NCBI RefSeq assembly: GCF_964355755.1
Contig: NC_092670.1
Location: forward strand, 1,327,001-1,391,000
DNA from: Antedon mediterranea
Taxonomy: Eukaryota > Echinodermata > Crinoidea > Comatulida > Antedonidae
Length of the DNA: 64,000 nucleotides
Direction: 5' to 3'
A program made the position numbers and the translations under genes. The notes beneath the pieces were generated by a model that was not told the DNA's origin, did no database searches, and was given only the letters and a program-made list of their open reading frames with translations. Shown here in pieces: positions 1 through 11,100 of this stretch. Positions within the stretch are counted from its first letter, which is position 1. Each line of letters opens with the position of its first letter.

Positions 1-3000
1 AGAATTCCCAATTATTTATTGGTGCGTCGTCTGTTACAAAGTAAACTTCTCCACCCTGTGAAAAAAAAACAATGTGAAGTAAAGAATATAATGACAAAGT
101 TGGTTGTAAATGAGACTAGCAATTGATGTCAACAAAACTGTGGCATTATGTAAATGAGACTAGCAATTGATGTCAACAAAACTGTGGCATTATGTAAATG
201 AGACTAGCAATTGATGTCAACAAAACTGTGGCATTATGTAAATGAGACTAGCAATTGATGTCAACAAAACTGTGGCATTATGTAAATGAGACTAGCAATT
301 GATGTCAACAAAACTGTGGCATTATGTAAATGAGACTAGCAATTGATGTCAACAAAACAGTGGCATTATGTAAATGAGACTAGCAATTGATGTCAACAAA
401 ACTGTGGCATTATGTAAATGAGACTAGCAATTGATGTCAACAAAACTGTGGCATTATGTAAATGAGACTAGCAATTGATGTCAACAAAACTGTGGCATTA
501 TGTAAATGAGACTAGCAATTGATGTCAACAAAACTGTGGCATTATGTAAATGAGACTAGCAATTGATGTCAACAAAACTGTGGCATTATGAATGAGACTA
601 GCAATTGATGTCAACAAAACTGTGGCATTATGAAAATGAGACTAGCAATTGATGTCAACAAAACTGTGGCATTATGTTTATTTATAACATAACACAGTAC
701 ATCATTTTGGGAAAGAATGAAAAAGAGGTTGTTTTACTTTTAGCATGAAGTAAGTATTTAGGTTATACTTATACTTACAGACACATGTTTTTTCTTTTGT
801 GTTAGCGCATCTCCCGCTAAAATATGGCTGCTAACAAGATTGTCAATATGAATGAAATCAACTAATGCCGTTAGCCCTCCTATTGTACAGCGAACTAGAC
901 CAGCTTGCATCATATTCTAAAATAATAATTGTAGTTGTAACGAAGATCAGTATAAGTTCAAATTACCAAAATGCAAGCAACAACTTACGGGTGTATGCAT
1001 TAATATTTTGTATGCAAATGAAACCTAAACTTAATGACATGCTTCTGGTAGGGTGCTTGTTGGACGAGTAAAACTTCAATAAGTAAGACCAAAATGTATT
1101 AAGCTCAGTCTACACTCAATCAAACTTTATGTGACAAACAAATGTGATGTGACCATATATGGACATGATGATGTCATATCACTAACAATTTGGTCACATC
1201 ACACTTTTTTTGTCAAACTGATGGTGTAGACAGAGATTTAGGTTAGATCAATTTGCATGAAAAAAAATGGCAAAACTTTGTTTGACTTTGAATGTTGGCA
1301 TAATAATTCATTGCTTCAATGTATTACTGAACATTGTTTGTGTACCAACCACAATTCTTGGAAAGTGTCTTCTCTCACCAACCCCATATATTCCAGGTGG
1401 TCGCAACGCACATGTATGTAAAACAGCACCTCCTACAAATACAAGTACATTTAGTTTAAATCACATAATCATAAACTTTATCGCCATTTGATTTAACAAA
1501 TTGAATTTTAACAGTTATATATAAAAGCTATCATTATAAAATGGACACAGACAATCAGTGAAAACACAAAAAATATAAAAAATTTAAATAGGCACATTTT
1601 GTGTTTGTGAAAATGAAAACATTTGTAATTTGATTTACCTTTCGTTATTGTGCCATTGGCTTTTAGAATTTTGTTTTCTGAAATACATTTTGTTCTTGAA
1701 TAATCATCTGTAAACTAATAACGAATGTATTAGTGATTTATACTACTTATAGTAAGCTCTGTCTACACTATCAAACTAGTTTGACAAAAAAAGCGTGATA
1801 TGCCCAAATATGGTAGTGATATCTTCAAATATGGTAGATATGTCCATACACGGGCACCTCACATTTTGTTTTGGTCACATAAAGTTTAATAGTGAAAACA
1901 GACCTTTAAGTTGGTGGAGTATGGAACAAAAGAATACACTACAGTATTTAAAACATTGCTGGTAGGCCTACAATAAATAATTACAGTACATTGTAAAGAC
2001 AGAAGGCTCAGATGCTAATTTAATAGGTTGTTAAGTTTTAAAAAAGGGAATAAACAAAGAGATACTCAGATAATAGGTTTTCAGTTTAAATAGAGATAGA
2101 TGGAACAGTAAGAAGATTTGGTGGTAGGCTTAACAGATAAGATAGTTATATTGTAAACTAGATGGCTCAGATACCAGAGGAATTTTTCTGTTTTACTGGG
2201 CTTTATTTTTAATGTATATATATATATACTTTTTATAAATGTTGTATTTTTTATTGTTTGTTATGTACAATTTGGACTCCATTGGAAACGGGCTGGTTTT
2301 TCCGGCCTAATGGGTGTTCCTGATGCTCGTTATTTTGTCTTTTGTCTGTTTGTTATTTTAATGTTGAGCATCAAATAAATTCAATCAATCAAAAAAACTC
2401 AACAGTTATGAGTAGTTTAGAAAAAGAAGATTCAATGCAATCAGAAGCCAAGATAGTAGAATATTGGTTACAGCGTCAGACCAAGCTATTTCTACCCTTA
2501 CTGATGTCAAGATAGTAGAATATTGGTTACAGCGTCAGACCAAGCTATTTCTACCCTTACTGATGTCAATGGTAATGTAGGACACGTTTCTTCTGTAGCA
2601 TTTATTATTTCTTGGCCTCCAAACACAACAGCGGTCGTGCTTGTATACACAAGACGTGGAACATCATGCAAATAGCAACCTATAAATTGTGTAAAAACAT
2701 GATCATTTGATGCATTTCTATGTGGATCACATTATTGATTGGTTATATGGTGTTTAGTAAAATTGCATATTATTATACTGCACATGTTATGGAATTAAAG
2801 AGAAAACAATGTTATCTTAAGTTTACAGATTGACCTACAGATGACCTGTGAGCTATGAAAGAGGAAAAAAGTTTGCACCTACTTTCTCCTGTGTGCTTTT
2901 GCTTAGACTTTTGTTGTTACACAATCATTTTTATTTATTTTGTTTTCTTTGGGTGGGTAAGCCTTCTCAGTAATATTAATGAAACTGCGATGGGCACCCT

Positions 3001-6000
3001 ACCCGACCCTTTATTACTCATGATGTGAGCTATTTTGACTACACCCACACAGGAAGGAAAAGCATTAGTACATGAGTAACATTCTAACACTTAATAATGT
3101 AATGCAAAAAATGTAAAATCATTTACCTTCTATAACATTATCTGTTCCACCAACATTAATACTTTCTATAAATTTTGTTGGCTTTAGCTTAAAAAAAAAA
3201 CAAACATGGTTTTGTTAGTAGAAATACAATATGATAGTAATTATAATAACGTCTGAAATATAGAAATATAATACATGATGGTATACTATATCTCTGCTAT
3301 ATTAGAACCACTGGTACCCTCTCAAATACATTCTTAAATCTTATTAATTTTAAATCTAATTTTACTGGGTGTATATGTTATGCGCGATTTGAACGATTTG
3401 CGCAATTTAAAATTGCGCAAAGAATTCCTTGCGCAATTTGAAATTGCGCAAAGAATTCTTGCGCAATTTGAAATTGCGCACGGATTTTCTTGCGCAATAT
3501 TAAATTGCGCAATCAACTTGCGCAATATCAAATTGCGCAAGAAAATCCTTGCGCAATTTCAAATTGCGCTGCACAATTTGTAAAATTGTCAAATTGCGCA
3601 GCAGAATTCTACCAGAATGCGTGCTAACGTCGACGATCGGTTAACAATAATAATTTATTCGAAACTAATAACTCAAAATGAAACATAATAAATGCGAAGA
3701 TAACATGTGTATAATACACAACATAAATGGCATACACAATTAAATAATATTATCACTCTCATTGTAACTTAAAATAAATCAAAATAAATGTAAAAATAAC
3801 AAAAATTAATGTAGTCTAGTAAATACACAACATAGTCTACCGCCACCAACGGTTAGACTTGCTATCAAAACATAGCCAGTAGTAGGAAGGCTAGAGTAGT
3901 ATTAGCCGCCCGCCGTGCACGTGCCCGCCGGGAACTCCACCTTTGTGGTCCTTTGTCGGGTCTTCGACGGTATGCTAACAATAACAATATTTTCACTACT
4001 ATAAAAAATAAGGAAATGCGATATTATCTTTAATTTTGAATCATTCTTAGAAATTACTATAAAAATATGGGTGTGCATGATTTCACAATCTGTCGAAAAA
4101 AACCTTGCGCAATTTGCAGACTACTTGCGCAATTTAATACGTTGCTTGCGCAATTTGAAACAGATTTTTCAATTCAAATTGCGCAAGGAATTCTTTGCGC
4201 AATTTTAAATTGCGCAAATCGTTCAAATCGCGCATAACATATATATTGTACTGTAATTTGCTTTTTTTTCTTAAAGCCTTGTCTACACTATCAAACTTTA
4301 TGCGAGAAAAAAATGTGATGTGCGCGATGGACATATGATGTCATTATCACCACCATATTTGGGCACATCACACTTTTTTGTAAAAAATAGTTTGATAGTG
4401 TAGACAGAGATTTAGAATATTTGGAGCAGTTGGTAACTATGGCAACAGCAAAATAGAAGAAGATACTCAACAATATGCACTGTTAATGCGAGAGATTTAC
4501 CATTTAATAAAACACACAAGTATTTACCATTTCATAGCCAGACATTCCATATGATGCAATGTGGAATATACAACTTTTACCTTTACATAATTCTTGGACA
4601 AATGTCTTATCACATATGTCACCCTGGAAAAAAAAAGCACAACACACTTACATTTTTTTTAGAATAATGTAATTTTATTTATTTTTTTTTTTTTATTTTA
4701 TTTAATTTTCAGGCAAACATACATGACAACACAGCGGTGCAGCACCCTGAGGATTGCCATGAGTGCAAAGCACTATCGAGATGGCTCTCCATATACTGCA
4801 CTAGAACATATAAGACAAACATATACACAAGATGCTCTACATAGACAAAGACTTATTATTAAGTCTTTGGGAGTGGAGTTGTAAATTGTCATGAGAAAAA
4901 AACCCTGACATATGACAGGACTTGAACCCAGGACCCTTAGATTGGTAGCCAAGCATCATAACCACCAAGCCACAGCTCCACTAATTAGCTATTATCAGCA
5001 TTTTATCAGTGACATTTAAGCCATGGAATCCATTGAAAAAAGTGTTAATTACATATATTTGTTCTTACATATTTGTTCTTGTCTAATGCTTAAATTGTAA
5101 TTACTATTTGTGTTCAAATTGTATTTATTTTGGATGCTAAACAAATAAATAAAAAAAAAACTTTACCTGAACAAATTTAATTTCAACAGAATTGTAATCT
5201 TCGATAGGTGGTTGAATATCAGTGAGGGTCACATGGGCTCCTAGCATATTAAGGGCACGGCCTAAATGAATGCCAAAATATCCCGCACCGCCCGTTACAA
5301 GAACATCTACGTCTTTAAATGATGATGCATCAAGATTTCTGTATTTTTAAAGTAAATATTATTGAAAAATTTATAACATTAAATCATTATTTTTTCCTAA
5401 TTTTCAATAGGTGCCTAAAAACATGACACAATTATTAATTATTATACAGCAGTATATTAATCACTGTAAGTAACATGTAAATTAAATATTTTTTTATTTT
5501 ATTTTATTCAATCAAAGCCAACAGCGATAAATACCACCACATACAACTAAACAGGTTTGAAACATAAAACAATACAACATCAAAAAACGGTTAACAATAA
5601 AATACAGATAAAAATATATACCGTATATATATAAAAACATAGATAAGCATGCCATATTCAGTTTCAATTTAAAATGTATATTGATCAATAAAAATTAGTA
5701 ACAAAACAGTGCATTATTAATAGTATACTGGCTATCTTAGTTAGGCATTAAATTACAGTAAACAAAATTATTGATTACAAATACTTGTGTCGAAGCATGG
5801 AAGTAGATACATTACAACAAATTTACCCAAATTAATATAACAATGTTGGTTAGGGGGCGGGGGGGGGAGGAAGGGTCTATATCTCATGTCATGGCTATAA
5901 TTTACAGTACGGACGTGACAGAGGTGAGTGGGGGAAATCACTTTGACTGAAGTGAAGCCCTCTTGTTGTTAGGTGGGCCAAAGTCTAACTTTACAAACCA

Positions 6001-6208
6001 GCTAGCTAGTACTACTACTACCTAGGCCTAGTAGATAGCCTAGCCTACAGGCCTGGCCTATAGGCTATAGTATAGGGCCCTAGCTAGTTAGGACCTAGCC
6101 TAACGAATCTTTCTGTGGATTTTAATTACAAAGATAGATAATTGAGTTAATATAGGCCTACCTGATAGAATTTCTAGCACGAGCACAATGAATGTTCTCT
6201 GATACCAT
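1..6208 (-). CDS. SDR42E1: SDR42E1-like short-chain dehydrogenase/reductase (partial, C-terminus off window)
   Basis: NAD(P)-dependent extended short-chain dehydrogenase of the 3-beta-HSD/SDR42E type, likely ER membrane-associated as in the family. Exons in coding order: 6162-6208 (ATG at 6208), 5167-5338, 4528-4623, 3127-3187, 2561-2679, 1639-1714, 1350-1432, 779-916 and 1-55, continuing off the left edge. All phases agree and give about 282 residues. Visible motifs are the Rossmann glycine motif VTGGAGYFG, HIASYGMSG, VPRLVYTST, the catalytic YxxxK as DYSRTK, LRPPGIYGVGERRHFPRIV and FIHIDNLV. These follow the order and spacing I remember for human SDR42E1. One donor (GTG|gttggt at 1350) is weak, and the acceptor at 1714 was chosen over a nearer one because only it keeps phase. 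The C-terminal membrane part is not in the window. SDR42E2 or a 3-beta-HSD paralogue is the alternative name. Confidence 0.9.
105..676. repeat. 44-bp minisatellite, about 13 copies, in last visible SDR42E1-like intron
   Basis: Head-to-tail units of 44 bp containing TAAATGAGACTAGCAATTG and TGTGGCATTA, nearly identical. One unit has ACAG for ACTG near 357, one lacks two bases near 590, and one has TGAAAATG. It lies between exons 1-55 and 779-916. There is no unique spacer between copies, so it is a satellite and not a CRISPR array. Confidence 0.97.
1101..1240. mobile_element. MITE family A copy 1
   Basis: Short inverted-repeat element with ends resembling AGCTCTGTCTACACTATC. The interior contains tgtgatgtg...atatggacat...gatgtcatatcac...catcacac. 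No coding capacity. Same family as the copies at 1754, 4272, 9255, 33455, 38182 and 52065. Confidence 0.8.
1754..1909. mobile_element. MITE family A copy 2
   Basis: Left end AAGCTCTGTCTACACTATC followed by aaactagtttgacaaaaa. The right end is eroded (agtgaaaacagacctt). The interior carries the duplicated block atatggtagtgatat. It sits in an intron of the SDR42E1-like gene. Confidence 0.8.
2200..2397 (+). mobile_element. Non-LTR retrotransposon 3' end-like sequence
   Basis: A run with TTGGAAACGGGCTGG and GGGTGTTCCTGATGC, ending in a short (TCAA)n-like tail (aattcaatcaatcaaa). The terminal microsatellite-like tail and lack of inverted ends resemble a truncated LINE or SINE 3' end. The family is not identified. 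It is intronic in the SDR42E1-like gene. Confidence 0.45.
2450..2569. repeat. 59-bp perfect tandem duplication spanning a splice donor
   Basis: Two copies (2450-2508, 2509-2567) of a unit that contains the last bases of exon 2561-2679 and its donor (ACATCA|gtaaggg on the coding strand). The intron therefore carries a second identical donor 59 nt downstream. Using it would add 59 nt and shift the frame. Confidence 0.9.
3378..4237. mobile_element. Inverted-repeat element with GCGCAA palindromes
   Basis: About 65-bp terminal inverted repeats begin TTATGCGCGATTTGAACG and appear reversed at 4170-4237. Next to the left end (3405-3600) are several short palindromes of the type TTGCGCAATTTGAAATTGCG. 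The interior contains a GC-rich patch near 3900-3970. No transposase coding was seen, so it is probably non-autonomous. It is intronic in the SDR42E1-like gene. Confidence 0.8.
4272..4415. mobile_element. MITE family A copy 3
   Basis: Inverted ends AAAGCCTTGTCTACACTATC and GATAGTGTAGACAGAGATTT. The interior has tgtgatgtg and gggcacatcacac. It is intronic in the SDR42E1-like gene. Confidence 0.85.
4675..4985 (-). mobile_element. tRNA-derived SINE (family 1)
   Basis: On the minus strand the head carries a tRNA-like A box (TGGCTTGGTGGTTA) and a B box (GGTTCAAGTCC near 4925). A shared body (ACTCCACTCCCAAAGACTT, TGTAGAGCATCTTGTG) follows, then an A-rich tail, seen here as poly-T at 4675-4700. The same body and B box occur on the plus strand at 59560-59730. 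Promoter boxes plus A tail define a pol III SINE. Confidence 0.75.
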
Positions 6209-8160
6209 AATCTTGTTAGATCCCGACAAAAGCCTGGTGTTGATGGTGTACGTGTAGATGTTTCACGTGCAGTAGTGTGAACTGTCATTAGCCTAACTTT
6301 TTAACAATGGCGATACACTTGACTGAGCAATTATTATATAACTTACGCGCTAACACAATTAGATATGCATGAGTACCTTTCTGTTATGAAACACATGGTC
6401 TTCTGTCTTTACACAATATTACAATACAAAAAAAAGCAACATTTGGTTTTATTTATAAAACGTATTAATTAAACAGTATTAATAACTACAGTAATTTAAA
6501 TTTATGTTAAATTACTTAATAAACTTAAAGATATATTGTCCCCCTAAAAAAATATTTTTTTAAATTTTTTTGTTGAATATGTTATTTTAATGTCACATAA
6601 TAATTAATAGTTATTATTCACTCTCACAAAAAATTGGGTCTGAAAAAAATTTATTTACCTGAGAAAAATGTAATTTAAAGCAAAAAATGGTCAAATTGTC
6701 TGGAAGACAATGAGTTTTTGGGTAATTTAACTGTTTATTTTGTCTTTTTATAGGTGAAATAATTTTTTCCCCCCGTTTTCTTTCTTATGGAAGTGAACAA
6801 CTTCATTAAAACTGCAAAATGGCCTATTCAAAGTCCGATTTAAAAAATCTTTATTTTTCATAATTTTGGGGGACAATACATATCTTTAAGGATCCCAAGA
6901 AGCTATTATAAGCTTTTTCGGCTATGCTGGAAAATCTTTTTTTAATGTACTTTTTATTTGTAATGTCAGTAATTAATGTTATCACTTTGTATGTATTTTT
7001 TATAATGATTTTCCAAAAAAATTCACATTAATTTTTAATTAATTCCTCAAATTGTTTGTTTTTTTAATGATTTCCACACAAAATTAATAAAGATAATTAT
7101 ATTACAATAAACATACTAAATATCAAATTAAATGATAACCAGGACAATTAGACAATCTGAGTCTCTCTATGGTTTTAGTCTGATAACACCATGGGGTACG
7201 TCAGCACAATAAAAAAAAAAAAAAAATTGTGTTAAAGGCCAGGTGCAGGCAAAAAATTTCTATTGATCATACATTCCAATAATCATCGATCTATAGTTTC
7301 CCCTATGTTTCATAATTTTTGGGATTTTATTTGTGTTACACGAGCTTGTTGAAAATAAACACTTTCTTATCAGTGGAGGGATAGTTCAAATTACACAGTA
7401 AAATCTCTATTCTTTTGTACACAAATTTTGTAAATAGACAGGCATTTTAAAAAGCTATGAAAACTAAACAGTGTGGTAAAAAATGTTATCAGATGACTAA
7501 ATATAGGTAATATAACTTGAATATTACATTTCTGGTATTTTTATTCAACTTCAGATTTTTATTTTCATGCTATGGCAAAAATTATCCACCTTATATCCAC
7601 CATCTTTTTTCACCTTCTAGGGAATCACCAGCCATATTATTACATTAGGTTAACTACCTAACTACTGAAAAAAAGTCTTTCTGGTTTTTATGAAAGAATT
7701 TTGCCAAATTTTGTATTTGACCATATTAAGGGAAATTCATGTTTTTTCGTCTTGATTTCTGTTACAAATATTTGATTTATGTACAATTAACCAAAAATGT
7801 TATTAAAAATTCATGCCTGTACCTGAGCTTTAAAATACTGAAGTAGGCCTACTTTGAACAATGATGCTCATATTCCTCTCACGTTTTACTATTGTTTTCA
7901 AATTCAATTCTTCCTGAAAGATGACTTGTATAACAAGTGAGTGATTTTAGATTGCAAATATACACACAACTCCTAAAGACAACAACATTCACAGCTGTCC
8001 AGCTCCTAAAAATGTATTTTTATGCTATTTGCCGTGTCTACCATGGCCGTAGAGGGCATACTATGTGCCATGAGCATAGTATGGCCGATTTCAAATGCAT
8101 AATAATAAATATTCGTTGACATCTTTTCAGTTGAATTCACAAAACTCGCTACCCACTTCA
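6209..8160. other. Intergenic region between SDR42E1-like 5' end and YARS2 3' end
   Basis: No supportable gene. It contains promoter-proximal sequence of the SDR42E1-like gene, the family C inverted-repeat element at 6529-6893, an A tract at 7211-7226, and a repeat-like AT-rich stretch at 7230-7820 that begins GTTAAAGGCCAGGTGCAGGC. Short open frames here show no family resemblance. Confidence 0.5.
6529..6893. mobile_element. MITE family C (about 360 bp, ends AAAGATATATTGTCCCC)
   Basis: Inverted ends AAAGATATATTGTCCCCCT and GGGGGACAATACATATCTTT. The interior is AT-rich, with TTTTTGTTGAATATG and TGTCACATAATAATT. Related copies lie at 29312-29560, 30560-30832, 51340-51645 and 51640-51900. No coding. 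Confidence 0.8.
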
Positions 8161-11100
8161 TCAAATCCATTTGACAATATAATAATTTTTTTTTCCTGTA
8201 ATAAAAACACAAAATTATTAATAAATTATAGGCAATTTTGATGAATGATGACCAAATATAATCCAGTGTCAATATGGTATAATTTACTGTACAATTTACA
8301 GAAACGTACCAACTCTTATAAATGTGAGGTTATTTTGTAGTATGTGTTCTCCTTCTAATAAAACTTGGTTTGGGTTGGTCACTCTATTGTTGTTGATGTA
8401 CAGACCACCATCTCGGATAAGTTTTTCACCTTTACCTGCGAGTACAACAAACTTAGTTTAAATCAAATGGTTAAATTAGAACTCATTAACAAATAATCAA
8501 AATGTTACCTTGTATACACAGTATTAAATACACATGTCAAAATTAAAATATAAATGTTATCAAAACTTACCCCCAGTGGGAAGGCACTTAACCTTCTCTA
8601 CCATATCAAATATGCTGATTCCAGGTTCTAGTATAATCTGTGAAATAAAAGCTCCTTTAAATAGTTCCTCAGCCTCTTTTTCATTGAGCACTTCCAAAGC
8701 TCTGATTCCAGAACTTCCATACAAAGCCTCTGTTAACCTTTTGGCCTTTGATAGACCTTCCTCTGGGGAGATATCAACAAAGAACAAAACAACAATAAAC
8801 TATCATCACTGACAACATAATCAACAGCAATCATAATTTTCATTATTGACCACACACCATCACCAACCAGTAGTTGTATCAGTTTTATCAGTGTTATAGC
8901 TAACCTCACCATTATCAATGTCCCTATGTCATCATACATAGTCCCACCACTCTATCTATATCTATAGTATGTCTACCTAAACAAGTTACTGACCTCCATG
9001 CACCAAAAGTGAGACCTGCTCAGCAAGCTTTTTCTGTGCTTGCCGTTTTGATGGATGTGACTGGTGTTTCTGCATTATGCTTCCTATCTCATCTAAGCTT
9101 AAAAATGTAAATAACTCCAGGTACTTCCTCATAAGTGAATCAGGTAGTTGTACAAAGTACTGCAAAAGAAATAAGAATTCTTAAACACTGAACGATGTTC
9201 TGTGCATTAAAGAGTTTCTTACAATTACAGGATTCTAGGTTTAAATCTTTGGTGCTAAAGTCTACACATCAAACTAGTTTGCTATGATGTGCCCAAACAT
9301 GGTAGTGATATGCCCAAATATGGTAATGATATGACATGATTATGTCCATATATGGGCACATCACATTTTTTGTCACATAATGTTTGATAGTGTAGACAAA
9401 GCTTTAGATACACTGAAGAATGGTATCAACTTTTTGTAATCCATTGTGAAAAAGAAAGGAATGTAGATTACGAATTTGGGAAATCCCATCTACACAAAAT
9501 GATTCTTTAGTTTAGGAGGAAGGACTAAATATCTAATCAGCTTATGTCACTTACCTGATACAAGTCAAATTCTGATGTGTTCTGAGAATTTAGCCAGACA
9601 GCGTTGCCTGCTGTTTTACCAAGTTTGTCACCTGAAGAAGTGGTAACTAATGGGAGAGCTATACCATAAACTGAGGGGCCATGCAGCCTGTCAATAAGCT
9701 CATAACCTGTACAAATATTACCCATTTGATCCATGCCTCCTAACTGAAAAGGAAAATGTAGCTTTATTAAAGGTACAGTAACTAATACAAATTGTATTCA
9801 CAGTTTTATTCCCATAATATACTACAGTAGCTATACATGTTTAGCTGTGAAAACTCATAACCCACAAGCAACTTCCACTTATTGCATGCTACTGTGACTT
9901 TTATTTACCACCTGTTAAGTTATTATTAGTTTTGATAAAACTACAAATGTACCTGAATTCTGCAACCATACTGGCGATGCAAGTGCAGGAAGTCATATGC
10001 TTGGAAAGCTTGGTAAGAGAACTCGCTAAAATTCAAACCGGCTGGGCTTTCCAATCGTGATTTGACACTAAAAAGACAAACACCTTCAATGTCAGCGGGG
10101 TTTGACTACCTGTACATATCGTGTAGTGTTAACAACATACATTTTGAAAACATTTAGAGGAACACAAACCTTTTTCTTCCAAGCATTGTACCCATTCGTA
10201 GATGGCGTCCTATACTTGATAAAAACTCTACTACATTTTTTCCCTCATACCATGATGAATTATTTAGGATTCTATAATAAATAAATAATTAATTTGAATG
10301 TTAAACAATTTAAAACAAAACTAAATTTGTATAGATAATTCAAACCGGTATTATACTTAAACCGGTACTAGAAATCCATTAAAAATGTTTAAGATTTTAC
10401 TTTTATATTTAACAGGTTACATCTCAGCAATATAAACTGGGGCTAAAAGGCTAAACATTCCACAGTTTGAGGTTGGATTCCCAGATAGCAGTGGCTGTCC
10501 TTGATTTCTGTTACACTAGTATTGAACTTTAACCTAATTGCTGTATATTTTGTAATAATTTTTGTAAATTAATCATACTTCATTGGTTTAAGATCTTTTT
10601 TTGATTTCCAAATATACAACTCATGATTTTCAAATATAGTCTTTAAATTGTTCTCAATAGCATCCACGTTTTGTGCAACTTGGTCAACAGACAATGGATC
10701 TCGTTCTTTGCTCTTTCCGCTTGGGTCACCGATAGATGCTGTTGCTCCTCCAATCTGTAAAATAAAATTATCAACAGTCAACTTTTTGGAAACCAAATTT
10801 TGATAATGATATACCTCAATGATGAGAATATGTTGATGCTAGTGTTGTGGTTGTCCCTGTTTCGTTTCTTTGTTTTAAAATGTTACAATATTACTTTATT
10901 GTGTTGTGCTTGAAATGAAATAAATATCAATATCAAAAAGGATGATGACAATTGTTTTGATATTAAACGTTTATTTTGTGTGTAACTATAATACTCACTA
11001 ATGCAATACCATTGTGTCCAGCTCGTTGGCAGTGAATTAGGCCAATAATAGCCAGAAGGTTGCCAATATGGAGACTAGAAGCCGTTGGGTCAAATCCGCA

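Noticed and set aside
105-676. Regular 44-bp repeats as a CRISPR array
   Set aside because: Units abut without unique spacers and lie in a eukaryotic intron.
1700-1714. Acceptor at 1707 for the SDR42E1-like exon
   Set aside because: It breaks phase with the preceding exon; the acceptor giving end 1714 keeps phase and family spacing up to DYSRTK.
3334-3583. Open frames with repeated LRNLKLRK / LAQFEIAQ peptides on both strands
   Set aside because: Translations of GCGCAATTT palindromes in a transposon arm.
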